In this document: positions 1 to 7,047 of the stretch, piece by piece | How the letters are laid out: each line of letters opens with the position of its first letter | How positions within the stretch are numbered: position 1 is the stretch's first letter | Assembly (NCBI GenBank): GCA_029265355.1 | Contig: JAJUJL010000016.1 | Span: forward strand, 1-64,000 | DNA: 64,000 nt | DNA from: Chloroflexota bacterium | Lineage (GTDB): Bacteria; Chloroflexota; Anaerolineae; Anaerolineales; UBA4823 | Direction of reading: 5' to 3' | Made by a program: the position numbers and the translations under genes | The notes under the pieces: generated by a model | The model's database searches: none | Seen by the model: the letters and a program-made list of their open reading frames with translations, nothing else | Told to the model about the DNA's origin: nothing

Positions 1-24
1 ATAGATGCGCCGGTTTGGGTTCAT
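1..24 (-). CDS. 5' end of a secreted protein gene, cut by the window edge
   Basis: Only the first eight codons (MNPNRRIY) lie in the window. They follow a strong ribosome-binding site, AAGGAG, six bases before the ATG. The same start, MNPTRRIY, with the same upstream block occurs at 34574, where it leads into a hydrophobic signal segment and an Rhs-type remnant. By that similarity this is probably the intact or longer paralogue, an exported YD-repeat/Rhs-like protein. The family is an inference from the paralogue, because nothing diagnostic is inside the window. Confidence 0.5.
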
Positions 25-174
25 TTCCCCCTCCTTAAACGTCAAAGAAGGTTGGCTCGGGTATTGTCTTGAGAAGTTTCCCTGGGGGGCTTTCCACTCG
101 TTCCCCCTGGGTATTTTAATTATCGCGGAAAATGAAAAAAAAAAAAAATTGGGACTTCGTTACAGTTTCGTGTG
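1..174 (-). repeat. copy 1 of a dispersed block: start and upstream region of an Rhs-like gene
   Basis: This block aligns base for base, with scattered substitutions and a longer A-run, to 34551-34714. Conserved parts are the first codons, the AAGGAG ribosome-binding site and a G5/C5 hairpin (GGGGG at 84-88 or 85-89, CCCCC at 103-107), flanked by a CCC/GGG pair across a T-T mismatch. On the minus strand it reads as promoter-leader, ribosome-binding site and start codon of a gene leaving the window to the left. Similarity fades near 174. Confidence 0.8.
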
Positions 175-453
175 AAAAATGCCAGGGAACAAGTGCAGAA
201 TGGCCGCTGGCCGCGCGACTTTGCCCCCCATTATCCATTTATTGCAACCGCTTGACGAGGCAATACTGGGCTGCCGGCAGCTCGTCTCCCTCAAGCAGGA
301 GTGGTTGCCTGCGGCGCTACACTCTACGCCGCCCACTGCACCCTGGAGTTTGGCCTTTTCAGGAATAAGAGTGGCATGCCTCCCAGATATGGGGGGATTT
401 ATTTATCGCACAACTGCCAGATTTAGAAAAGGCCAAGCTCAAAGGCGAGTGAC
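175..453. other. intergenic region with one long inverted repeat
   Basis: No convincing gene is seen. The two short plus-strand reading frames here have no ribosome-binding site and low-complexity Cys/Arg/Pro-rich translations. The stretch holds an inverted repeat: 346-360 pairs with 426-440 over 15 positions with one T-G wobble, around 65 bases. It begins 13 bases after the end of the minus-strand epimerase gene, so it could act as that gene's terminator or be a small structured element; no T-tract follows either arm. Confidence 0.4.
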
Positions 454-1467
454 TCACCCCTGGTAGCGCTGCTGAATATTGGGCACCAGGTACTCAGCAA
501 AGGAGCGCTCCACCGTGTAATCCGGCTCCCAACCCCACTCGCGGCGGGCGGCGCTGTCGTCCAGGTCTGCAGGCCAGGAATCAACGATCCCCTGGCGCTT
601 TACATCGGGAACAAAGGTGATCTGCGCCTGGGGAAAGAAGCGCAGCACCCAGTTGCGGAATTCGGCTGCGGTCAGGCTGAAGGCAGTTACATTATAGATC
701 GGCCGCTTGAGCGCCTCGGCTGGCGCCTGGGTGAGCATCAACAGCGATTTGACCGCGTCCGGCATCGCCATGAAGGGAATCTGCACATCTTCACGAACGA
801 AGCAAGCGTAAGGCTTGTTCTGAGCAGCGTGGTGCAGCATCTCTGGGCCGTAGTCGCTGGTGCCGCCAGAGGGCACAGTGAAAGCGCTGATCAGGCCTGG
901 AAAACGCAGGCAGCGAAAATCCAGCATCACCGGGCGTTCGGCCGCCAGTTGTCGGTAATAGCGGCTGAAATAGGTGCCCAATTGCTCGCAGTACAGCTTG
1001 TTGCATCCGTACATCGTGCGTGGATAGTTCCACTCCCATTCGCGCACCCGGCTGTAATCCATTTTGGTCTGCAGATCAGGCAAGCCATAAGCGGCGATCG
1101 AGCTCGGGAAGATGAACTTGACTGGCTGACCGCGCCACTCGGATTGCTCGGCAGCCAGTTGCAACAACGAGAGCGTGCCTTCCACGTTGACCCGGTGGGC
1201 CGCCTCCGGAGTAAATTCACTGCGCGTGGATAGCAAAGCTGCCAGGTGATAGATCGTCTCCAATTCATATTCGCTCACCAGGCGGGAGAGCAGTGTCTTG
1301 TCCAGGATATCGCCCTGTATGTGTGTGACGCGCCGCATCTGTTCAGGCGGTAACATCTGCAGGTCAAGGGTTAGTATAGCAGTGGCTGTTCTCTCAGCCA
1401 GGGCGTCGATCAGCGCCTGGCCGATCTCTCCTGCTGCACCGGTGATCAGGATTGCTTTCTTGCGCAT
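454..1467 (-). CDS. NAD-dependent extended SDR, L-threonine 3-dehydrogenase/epimerase-like
   Basis: A 337-residue protein with a Rossmann nucleotide-binding motif GAAGEIG (residues 10-16) and the SDR active site: Ser pair in FPSSIAAYG and YGCNK (Tyr153, Lys157). The downstream stretch with LRFPGLIS and GGTSDYGPEM resembles the SDR-type L-threonine 3-dehydrogenase branch rather than UDP-glucose 4-epimerase, so oxidation of threonine to 2-amino-3-ketobutyrate is the best guess; a nucleotide-sugar epimerase cannot be excluded. The ATG is preceded by AAGGAGC, which fixes the start. It is divergent from purA and stands alone. Length is normal for the family. Confidence 0.8.
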   Translation of the reverse strand: MRKKAILITGAAGEIGQALIDALAERTATAILTLDLQMLPPEQMRRVTHIQGDILDKTLLSRLVSEYELETIYHLAALLSTRSEFTPEAAHRVNVEGTLSLLQLAAEQSEWRGQPVKFIFPSSIAAYGLPDLQTKMDYSRVREWEWNYPRTMYGCNKLYCEQLGTYFSRYYRQLAAERPVMLDFRCLRFPGLISAFTVPSGGTSDYGPEMLHHAAQNKPYACFVREDVQIPFMAMPDAVKSLLMLTQAPAEALKRPIYNVTAFSLTAAEFRNWVLRFFPQAQITFVPDVKRQGIVDSWPADLDDSAARREWGWEPDYTVERSFAEYLVPNIQQRYQG

Positions 1468-1501
1468 GGTTGCTCCTTAAGTTTATCCTTGGGTGAATGT
1501 A

Positions 1502-1531
1502 TTGCGGCGGTATGCCGCACTATGCTAGAAT
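1502..1531 (+). promoter_or_regulatory. candidate sigma70-type promoter of purA
   Basis: TTGCGG, 18 bases, then TAGAAT (1526-1531) preceded by TGC, an extended -10 arrangement. It lies about 45 bases before the purA ATG and leaves a short leader containing the ribosome-binding site. Confidence 0.5.
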
Positions 1532-1576
1532 GGATCTGCAAGAATATTGTACATCAGGTTCGATACGGAGGTTGCG

Positions 1577-2869
1577 ATGCCGCTCGATATTTTAGTAGGC
1601 GCCCAAGGGGGCGATGAAGGCAAGGGCCGCATGGTTGACTTGCTGGCCCAGAAAGCCGGCTTCGTAGCCCGTTACAACGGAGGCGACAACGCCGGCCATA
1701 CGGTCACCGTTGGTAAGCAGACCTTCAAACTGCATCTGGTGCCCTCCGGTCTGATCCACCCCCATACCATCGGTGTGATTGGCAATGGGGTAGTGATTAA
1801 CCCGGAAACTTTGATGAATGAAATCGAAAGCCTGAGCCGGGCAGGAGTGACGGTCAATCCCCAGCGGCTGCGCATCTCCCATGCCGCTCACCTGATCACT
1901 CCCGGGCACCGCGCCCTGGATGCTGCGCAGGAGGCGGCCCGCGGGCGGCAAGCCATCGGCACCACGCTGCGCGGCATTGGCCCGGCCTATGCCGATAAAG
2001 TCACCCGCCAGGGATTGCGCGTTGGTCAAATGCTGGAGCTGCCGCGCTTCGAAGCCGCCTTGAAAGCCCACCTTCACCAGGTGAATGAACGCCTGACGAC
2101 CATCTACAGCGCCGAACCGCTGGATGTGCCTGCGGTCACCGCTCGCTACCTCGAGTTCGCCCATCAAATGCTGCCCTACATCGCCGAGGTGTCGCACTTG
2201 CTCACGGAAGCGCTGCGCGCCGGACAGCGGGTTTTGGCGGAGGGCGCCCAGGGTACGCTGCTCGACCTGGACCACGGCACCTATCCCTTCGTGACCAGCT
2301 CATATCCCACCGCGGCGGGGGCGCTGCTGGGGCTGGGATTGGGGGTGGGCTGCGTCGAGCGAGTCGTCGGCGTCACCAAAGCCTTCCAAACCCGCGTCGG
2401 CGCCGGCCCCTTCCCCAGCGAGCTGCACGGCGAGCTGGCGGCGAGCCTGCGCGGCACCGGCGAGCACCCCTGGGATGAGTATGGCACCACCACCGGGCGG
2501 CCGCGCCGCGTCGGTTGGCTGGACATGGTGTTGCTGCGCTATTCGGCGCGCATCAACGGGTTGACCGAACTGGCGCTCACCAAGTTGGATATCCTCACCG
2601 GGCTGGACCCGCTGCGCATCTGTGTCGCCTACCGGGAAAACAACCGCCAATACACCGAGCTGCCTTACGGCCCAGATGATATTGGCGCTTTCCAGCCGGT
2701 CTATGAAGACCTGCCTGGTTGGCGACAGGAGCTTTGGCAGGTGCGGCGCTGGGAAGACCTGCCCCAAGAAGCCCGCAGCTACATCCTGCGCGTGGAGGAG
2801 CTGTGCGGCGTGCCAGTGCGCTACGTTTCAGTCGGCCCCGAGCGCGATCAGGTGATCGAGATTGGTTGA
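1577..2869 (+). CDS. purA: adenylosuccinate synthetase
   Basis: Joins IMP and aspartate with GTP to give adenylosuccinate, the first committed step to AMP, in the cytoplasm. The protein opens with VGAQGGDEGKGR, the PurA P-loop-like signature containing the catalytic Asp, and carries the conserved GTTLRGIGPAYADK, EGAQGTLLDLDHGTYP and TTTGRPRRVGW segments. The ATG at 1577 is chosen because GGAG lies six bases upstream; an in-frame TTG ten codons earlier has no support. The 430 residues match the usual length. The next gene follows within 30 bases and may be co-transcribed. Confidence 0.97.
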   Translation: MPLDILVGAQGGDEGKGRMVDLLAQKAGFVARYNGGDNAGHTVTVGKQTFKLHLVPSGLIHPHTIGVIGNGVVINPETLMNEIESLSRAGVTVNPQRLRISHAAHLITPGHRALDAAQEAARGRQAIGTTLRGIGPAYADKVTRQGLRVGQMLELPRFEAALKAHLHQVNERLTTIYSAEPLDVPAVTARYLEFAHQMLPYIAEVSHLLTEALRAGQRVLAEGAQGTLLDLDHGTYPFVTSSYPTAAGALLGLGLGVGCVERVVGVTKAFQTRVGAGPFPSELHGELAASLRGTGEHPWDEYGTTTGRPRRVGWLDMVLLRYSARINGLTELALTKLDILTGLDPLRICVAYRENNRQYTELPYGPDDIGAFQPVYEDLPGWRQELWQVRRWEDLPQEARSYILRVEELCGVPVRYVSVGPERDQVIEIG

Positions 2870-2897
2870 ACGGCGAAAGCATCGACGGATTCCGACT

Positions 2898-3704
2898 ATG
2901 CGCAGCGTTTTCGTGCGCCGGACTGCCCCTACTCTGCCGGCAGCGCTGGCGTGGGCGCTCATCGCCGGCATCCTGATCCTGCCCGGCTGCCTACCGGGCG
3001 CCAGCCTGCGCACGCCCCTGCCCAGCGATACACCTGCGCCGCCCACCGCCACCGCCACTCCGACCATCGTATGGTTTCCACCCACTCGCACGCCCACGCC
3101 TTTCCCAACGCCGGTGATCACGCCCACGCTGGAAACCAGTTCACTGGCAGGCGAGCTGCTGCTGCAGGACGATTTCTCCACCGGCGAGGCCTGGCCCCTG
3201 GCGCGCACCGCCGGTTCCAGCATCGCCATTGGTGTCAATGAACTGACTTTAGCCTTGTCCACCCCACGCGGCTATCTCTACGCTTTGCGCAAAGAACCGC
3301 AATTGGCTGATTTCTACCTGGAGGTGACCGCCAGTCCTGCCATCTGCCGCGGCGAAGATGAATATGGCCTGCTGCTGCGCGTCTCATCCGAGTTGGAATT
3401 CTACCGCTTCTCGCTTTCCTGCAACGGGCAGGTGCGAGTGGACAAATATTTTCAGGGAAAGGCTTCTTCTCCTGAGCCATGGAGGTACAGTGGTCAGGTG
3501 CCGCCCGGCGCGCCCAGTCAATCTCGTCTGGCAGTCGCAGCCCGCGGCCGCGAATTAACTTTTTTCATCAATGGCGAGCAACAATTTACCCTCAGCGATC
3601 CTTCGCTGGCTTCAGGCGCTTTTGGCTTTTTCATCCGCGCGGCTGGCGAAGAAGCGATGACAGTCAGCTTTTCCAACCTCGAAATCTACTCCCTATCCGA
3701 ATAA
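2898..3704 (+). CDS. secreted lipoprotein with a LamG/DUF1080-like C-terminal domain
   Basis: A 268-residue protein with an N-terminal signal peptide ending in the lipobox LPGC (Cys31), then a Thr/Pro-rich linker (residues ~35-85), then a beta-rich domain (~95-265) of the concanavalin-like fold suggested by DDFSTG, GEDEYGLLLRV, FYRFSLSCNG, LTFFINGEQQF and GAFGFFIRA. Such domains usually bind glycans or act as surface adhesion modules. The C-terminal domain resembles that of the serine protease at 60301. The ATG at 2898 is preferred to a TTG overlapping purA because the signal peptide then starts normally. Function unknown. Confidence 0.7.
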   Translation: MRSVFVRRTAPTLPAALAWALIAGILILPGCLPGASLRTPLPSDTPAPPTATATPTIVWFPPTRTPTPFPTPVITPTLETSSLAGELLLQDDFSTGEAWPLARTAGSSIAIGVNELTLALSTPRGYLYALRKEPQLADFYLEVTASPAICRGEDEYGLLLRVSSELEFYRFSLSCNGQVRVDKYFQGKASSPEPWRYSGQVPPGAPSQSRLAVAARGRELTFFINGEQQFTLSDPSLASGAFGFFIRAAGEEAMTVSFSNLEIYSLSE

Positions 3705-3717
3705 CGAACGTCGCACG

Positions 3718-4551
3718 ATGAGCAAACGCCCCTTCCGCAACCGCTTGAACGACCTGGAGCCAAAAGCCTGGCTGAAGTTCCAAAAATCCTGGTTTGTGCA
3801 CAATCCACCGCCGCGGCGCAAAGAATTGCTGCGCCACCCGGCGAAATTCCCGGAGACGCTGGCGCAGGAATTTATCGAGTTCTTCACCAAAGCAGGGCAG
3901 GTGGTATTGGATCCGATGGCAGGCACCGGCAGCACCCTGGTCGCTGCACTGCGCTCTAACCGCCACAGCTACGGCGTAGAGCTCAATCCAGCCTACGCCA
4001 ATATCGCCCGCCAGGTGCTGGCCGAGGAGCGCGCCCGGCTGGGAGAAGCCTGCTCACATCTGGTAGCCCAAATCTTCACCGCCAATGCCGCTACGCTGCC
4101 CGAGCTTGCCCGTCAACAGGACCTTCCGCAGGTGGATTACTTGCTCACTTCGCCGCCCTATTGGGATATGCTTCACGCTCGCGGCGCCCAAACCCAGCGT
4201 CAGCGCCGCAGCGATGCTGAGCTGGACGTTGTTTACTCTGATCACCCCGATGACCTGGGAAACATTGCCGATTACCAGCAGTTCCTGGAGCGCCTGGTGG
4301 CAATTTACACCGCCCTGCAGCCTCTGCTCAACAAGGGCGCCTACTTAACCATCATCGTCAAGAATGTCAAGAAAGGCGGCCGCATCTTTCCCCTGGCCTG
4401 GGACCTGGGACGTGAGCTGGGCAAGGTGTATGCATTGAAAGACGAAAAGCTGTGGCTGCAAGACAATCAACGCCTGGCGCCATACGGCCTGGGCAGCGCC
4501 TGGGTGAGCAATACCTTCCACCACTATTGCCTGCAATTTCGCAACGAATGA
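3718..4551 (+). CDS. orphan DNA methyltransferase, N4-cytosine/N6-adenine type
   Basis: A 277-residue amino-methyltransferase. The AdoMet-binding motif VLDPMAGTGST (residues 63-73) precedes the catalytic motif TSPPYW (144-149); the W after the Tyr favours N4-cytosine. The segment before motif I (PETLAQEFIEFF) resembles motif X, which in the common beta class lies near the C-terminus, so the order is permuted. No restriction endonuclase or specificity gene is adjacent, so it is probably a solitary regulatory or replication-linked methylase. It lies between a lipoprotein gene and the ssb promoter, with no clear ribosome-binding site. The target sequence cannot be read from the protein. Confidence 0.85.
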   Translation: MSKRPFRNRLNDLEPKAWLKFQKSWFVHNPPPRRKELLRHPAKFPETLAQEFIEFFTKAGQVVLDPMAGTGSTLVAALRSNRHSYGVELNPAYANIARQVLAEERARLGEACSHLVAQIFTANAATLPELARQQDLPQVDYLLTSPPYWDMLHARGAQTQRQRRSDAELDVVYSDHPDDLGNIADYQQFLERLVAIYTALQPLLNKGAYLTIIVKNVKKGGRIFPLAWDLGRELGKVYALKDEKLWLQDNQRLAPYGLGSAWVSNTFHHYCLQFRNE

Positions 4552-4575
4552 GCATCCCTCCCAAAAAATTGGGGC

Positions 4576-4603
4576 TTGCTTTTTTTAAAAATTAGTGTAC
4601 AAT
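4576..4603 (+). promoter_or_regulatory. sigma70-type promoter of ssb
   Basis: TTGCTT (4576-4581), 16 bases, TACAAT (4598-4603). It is the best match in the 143-base gap after the methylase, giving a leader of about 85 bases that includes a GC-rich inverted stretch and the AGGAGG ribosome-binding site of ssb. Confidence 0.65.
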
Positions 4604-4694
4604 TGTTCTATAGTCGGTGAGCGAAACCATGGCCTGCCCCGGGCGGCGGGCGCCCGGACCATAAGACAGCCACTCACTGAACAGGAGGAACCCC

Positions 4695-5102
4695 ATGTAC
4701 CACACCATTATTATCGCTGGCAATCTCGGCCGTGATCCAGAGATGCGCTACACCCCTGGCGGACAGGCGGTGACCAATTTCAGCGTCGCCACCACCCGCC
4801 AATACACTGGCTCTGACGGTCAGCAGGTCAAGGAAACTATCTGGTTCCGCATTTCTGCCTGGGGGAAACTGGCAGAAACCTGCAACACGTATCTCAAAAA
4901 GGGCAGCAAAGTTCTGGTTGAGGGTCGCCTCGTGCCGGATCTGGCCACGGGCGGACCCCGCTTGTGGACTGCTCAGGACGGCTCCACGCGCGCCAGCTTC
5001 GAAGTGAGCGCCAATACGGTGCGCTTCCTCTCCAGCCGCGATGAGGCGACCGCTGAGTATCCCCAGAGCGCCATTGCCGAAGACGAGGACATCCCCTTCT
5101 AG
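4695..5102 (+). CDS. ssb: single-stranded DNA-binding protein
   Basis: Binds single-stranded DNA in replication, repair and recombination. The 135-residue protein has the OB-fold signatures IIIAGNLGRDPEMRYTPGG and WFRISAWGKLAE within residues 1-110 and the acidic C-terminal tip DEDIPF that docks partner proteins. The linker is short. AGGAGG stands eight bases before the ATG. It has its own promoter and a hairpin downstream, so it is likely monocistronic. Confidence 0.95.
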   Translation: MYHTIIIAGNLGRDPEMRYTPGGQAVTNFSVATTRQYTGSDGQQVKETIWFRISAWGKLAETCNTYLKKGSKVLVEGRLVPDLATGGPRLWTAQDGSTRASFEVSANTVRFLSSRDEATAEYPQSAIAEDEDIPF

Positions 5103-5165
5103 CCCAGGGACGTCAAGGACTGCTTTGCTGCAGCCCCCCAAACCTTCTCTACGACGTATCCACCG

Positions 5166-5203
5166 ATACCTGGAGAGGGGCTTTTACTGCCCTCTCCAGG
5201 TAT
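5166..5203. terminator. hairpin terminator-like element after ssb
   Basis: A perfect 14-bp stem (5166-5179 with 5190-5203) around a 10-base T-rich loop, 64 bases after the ssb stop. No continuous T-tract follows the stem, so it may slow polymerase or protect RNA ends rather than terminate on its own. Confidence 0.55.
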
Positions 5204-5271
5204 AGCACGTAGTTTTGTGGCACCCCCTCACGGGCTGTGATACTTTTTTTACCTGGAAAGCGAGCCCTTCT

Positions 5272-5589
5272 ATGACCAGTACTCCCCCACCTCAGCTCCC
5301 ACCCCTGGAATTTCCTGAGGATTTGCAGGTTGAGTACGTCAACCTGGTGCGCATTGCGCACTCGCTCTCGGAAATTGTCTTCGACTTTGCTCAGGTGCTG
5401 CCTGGCGGCGCCAGCGCCCGGGTGCAGTCGCGGGTGATCATGTCGCCGGTCAGCGCCAAGTTGCTCTATCGCGCCCTGGCTGAGAACCTGGCCCGCTTCG
5501 AAGCTGCTTTTGGGGAGATCAACATCCCCGGTGGAACCTCCCTGGCAGATACACTCTTTCGCCCACCGGAACGGCCTCAACCCAAGTAG
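5272..5589 (+). CDS. DUF3467-family protein
   Basis: A 105-residue protein with a Pro-rich N-terminus, then the DUF3467 pattern: VEYVNLVRIAHSLSEIVFDFAQ, a variable middle, and VIMSPVSAKLLYRALAENLARFE. The family is small, widespread and without an assigned biochemical role; domain resemblance to phage or periplasmic beta-sandwich proteins has no support here. The ATG at 5272 is chosen over an upstream TTG because it begins just before the conserved part. It is the first gene of a run with the translin-like protein nine bases downstream, so the two are probably co-expressed. Confidence 0.75.
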   Translation: MTSTPPPQLPPLEFPEDLQVEYVNLVRIAHSLSEIVFDFAQVLPGGASARVQSRVIMSPVSAKLLYRALAENLARFEAAFGEINIPGGTSLADTLFRPPERPQPK

Positions 5590-5598
5590 GAGACGGGC

Positions 5599-6246
5599 AT
5601 GCAGAAACTCGATCTCATCGCAGAAGAAATCCGCCAGGTCTTCGAAGCAAAAACTGCCGCCCGCGATCGCGCTCTGGCTCAAACTCGCACCCTGACGCGG
5701 CTGTGCGCCAATGCCATACGCGCCGTGCATCGCGAGGAGCGCCAGGAGGCTGCGCTTGGCTTGCAGCAAGCGGCTGTACTGGTCGAAGCGCTGCGCAAGG
5801 AACTGGAGTCCTATCCTGACCTGTATTATGCCGGCTACACCCAGGATGCGCTCAAAGAATACGCCGAAGCAAGCATCGTTTACGCCCTGATCGATAGCCA
5901 GCCTCTGCCAGCGCCCAATGAATTGGGACTGGAAGCCTCTACTTACCTGCGCGGCCTGGCTGAAGCCAGCGGTGAACTGCGCCGGCGCATTCTGGACATT
6001 CTTCGCCACGGCTATTCCGATGAAGCCGAACGCCTGCTCCAACACATGGATGATATTTACGCCGTGCTTGTGACCATGGATTACCCCGATGCCATCACCG
6101 AAGGGCTGCGCCGCCTGACCGACCTGGCGCGCGGCATTAATGAGCGCACTCGCGGCGATATCACCATCAGCCTGCGACAGCAGCGCCTGGAAACCAACCT
6201 GCGCCAGCTTGAACAGCGTCTGGACGGCTCCACCGCCGCCGAGTGA
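5599..6246 (+). CDS. translin-family protein
   Basis: A 215-residue, almost wholly alpha-helical protein. The middle (residues ~85-150) carries the translin signature: KEYAEASIVYALI, then EASTYLRGLAEASGELRRRIL with the conserved Tyr-x-x-Gly and Glu-Leu-Arg, and MDDIYAVLVTMDYPDAI with the LR-x-LxD-x-ARG pattern near the C-terminus. Translin-fold proteins form octameric barrels that bind or cut single-stranded nucleic acid; prokaryotic members are sparsely characterised. TAGGAG lies before the ATG. Its neighbours are DUF3467 and a Cas4-like nuclease, which hints at a nucleic-acid role, but no catalytic acidic triad could be assigned by eye. Confidence 0.75.
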   Translation: MQKLDLIAEEIRQVFEAKTAARDRALAQTRTLTRLCANAIRAVHREERQEAALGLQQAAVLVEALRKELESYPDLYYAGYTQDALKEYAEASIVYALIDSQPLPAPNELGLEASTYLRGLAEASGELRRRILDILRHGYSDEAERLLQHMDDIYAVLVTMDYPDAITEGLRRLTDLARGINERTRGDITISLRQQRLETNLRQLEQRLDGSTAAE

Positions 6247-6255
6247 CGCAAGACT

Positions 6256-6492
6256 ATGCGCATCGTCCGCGCTTCGGAAATCAGCCTGTATCTCTACTGC
6301 CACCGCGCCTGGTGGTATCGTCGCAAGGGTTACGAGTCTGAAAACCAGGGCGCTTTGAACACCGGCCTGGAGCTGCATCATCGCCACGGGCAAACCGTTA
6401 TCGCCAGCGGCTGTATCCGCTGGCTGGCTTACGCCATCTTGATGGCAGCTTTCGTCAGCCTGGCGGCTTACCTGGCTTTGCGCTGGTTATAA
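6256..6492 (+). CDS. N-terminal half of a Cas4-like nuclease, membrane anchored
   Basis: A 78-residue protein. Residues 6-25 (ASEISLYLYCHRAWWYRRKG) match the N-terminal Cas4/Dna2-type motif with the first iron-sulfur Cys (Cys15) and the aromatic patch; GLELHHRHG (37-45) supplies the motif I His. It then ends in one transmembrane helix (~56-77). The catalytic core and the three other cluster Cys are in the next gene, which begins four bases downstream in another frame. Either this is a true two-subunit enzyme or a frameshift split one protein with a membrane hairpin. No cas genes or CRISPR array are nearby. Confidence 0.7.
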   Translation: MRIVRASEISLYLYCHRAWWYRRKGYESENQGALNTGLELHHRHGQTVIASGCIRWLAYAILMAAFVSLAAYLALRWL

Positions 6493-6496
6493 CGAA

Positions 6497-7033
6497 ATGG
6501 ACGCCTTGTTTTTACTGGCGCTGGCGCTGTTCCTGGCTGGCCTGGGCCTTCTGTGGCGCTCCCAGAAGATGCAGCGCCGTGCTGGCTTGCCAGGGGGACG
6601 CGTCGTTTACAGCGATACCAGCAAATGGGCATCGCTTGAAGAGCCGCTGTATTCTGCTGAGCTAGGCCTGACCGGCAAGCCCGATTACCTGGTCGAAAAG
6701 GCGGGCAAGTTCATTCCCATTGAAGTCAAGTCTGGGCGCATCCCCGAAGGCCCCTACGATTCCCATATCTACCAATTGGCCGCCTACTGCCTGCTGGTCG
6801 CCAGGATTTACGAGCAGCGCCCTCCTTACGGGCTGCTGCACTATACCAGCGCTTCTGGCGCAGCGCGCACCTTTGCCATTGATTTCACGCCAGCGCTGGA
6901 GGCAGAACTCCTCGAACTCCTGGACGAGATGCGCTCCCAAGAACGGCGCAAAGAGGTTCCCCGTTCTCATGAGTCCTTCGCTCGCTGTAAAAGCTGCGGC
7001 TTCAGCAATATCTGCGATCAGCGGTTGACCTGA
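6497..7033 (+). CDS. Cas4-like PD-(D/E)XK nuclease core, membrane anchored
   Basis: A 178-residue protein starting with a transmembrane helix (residues 2-20). The nuclease core follows: GKPDYL (Asp63), IPIEVKSG (Glu76, Lys78) and the QLAAY motif (Gln93, Tyr97). Near the C-terminus CKSCGFSNIC gives three Cys (164, 167, 173) in the spacing of Cas4 and AddB-type 4Fe-4S clusters. Together with Cys15 of the preceding ORF this completes a four-Cys cluster. Expected activity is single-strand DNA exonuclease or endonuclease at the membrane. It has no ribosome-binding site of its own, fitting translational coupling or a frameshift. Confidence 0.8.
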   Translation: MDALFLLALALFLAGLGLLWRSQKMQRRAGLPGGRVVYSDTSKWASLEEPLYSAELGLTGKPDYLVEKAGKFIPIEVKSGRIPEGPYDSHIYQLAAYCLLVARIYEQRPPYGLLHYTSASGAARTFAIDFTPALEAELLELLDEMRSQERRKEVPRSHESFARCKSCGFSNICDQRLT

Positions 7034-7034
7034 G

Positions 7035-7040
7035 TATAAT
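7035..7040 (+). promoter_or_regulatory. -10 box for a leaderless nadK transcript
   Basis: A perfect TATAAT ends seven bases before the nadK ATG, so transcription would begin at or next to the start codon. No ribosome-binding site is present. No good -35 hexamer is found 16-18 bases upstream (TTGACC is only four bases away), so the site is less certain than the similar one at 18592-18620. Confidence 0.45.
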
Positions 7041-7047
7041 AGTCGTT

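Noticed and set aside
132..466. Two overlapping plus-strand reading frames near the left edge
   Set aside because: No ribosome-binding site, low-complexity products with unusual Cys/Arg content, and overlap with the repeat block and the inverted repeat.
1592..2767. Long minus-strand frames opposite purA
   Set aside because: Mirror frames of a GC-rich gene; products have no motifs and purA is certain.
5149..6393. A 414-codon minus-strand frame opposite DUF3467 and the translin-like gene
   Set aside because: Its Gln/Ala-rich product has no recognisable domain, and the plus-strand genes have ribosome-binding sites and family motifs.
6256..7033. The Cas4-like pair as part of a CRISPR-Cas locus
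   Set aside because: No repeat-spacer array and no cas1, cas2 or effector gene lies anywhere in the window.
7025..7040. TTGACC followed by TATAAT as a complete promoter before nadK
   Set aside because: Only four bases separate the hexamers, so only the TATAAT was kept as a -10 box.
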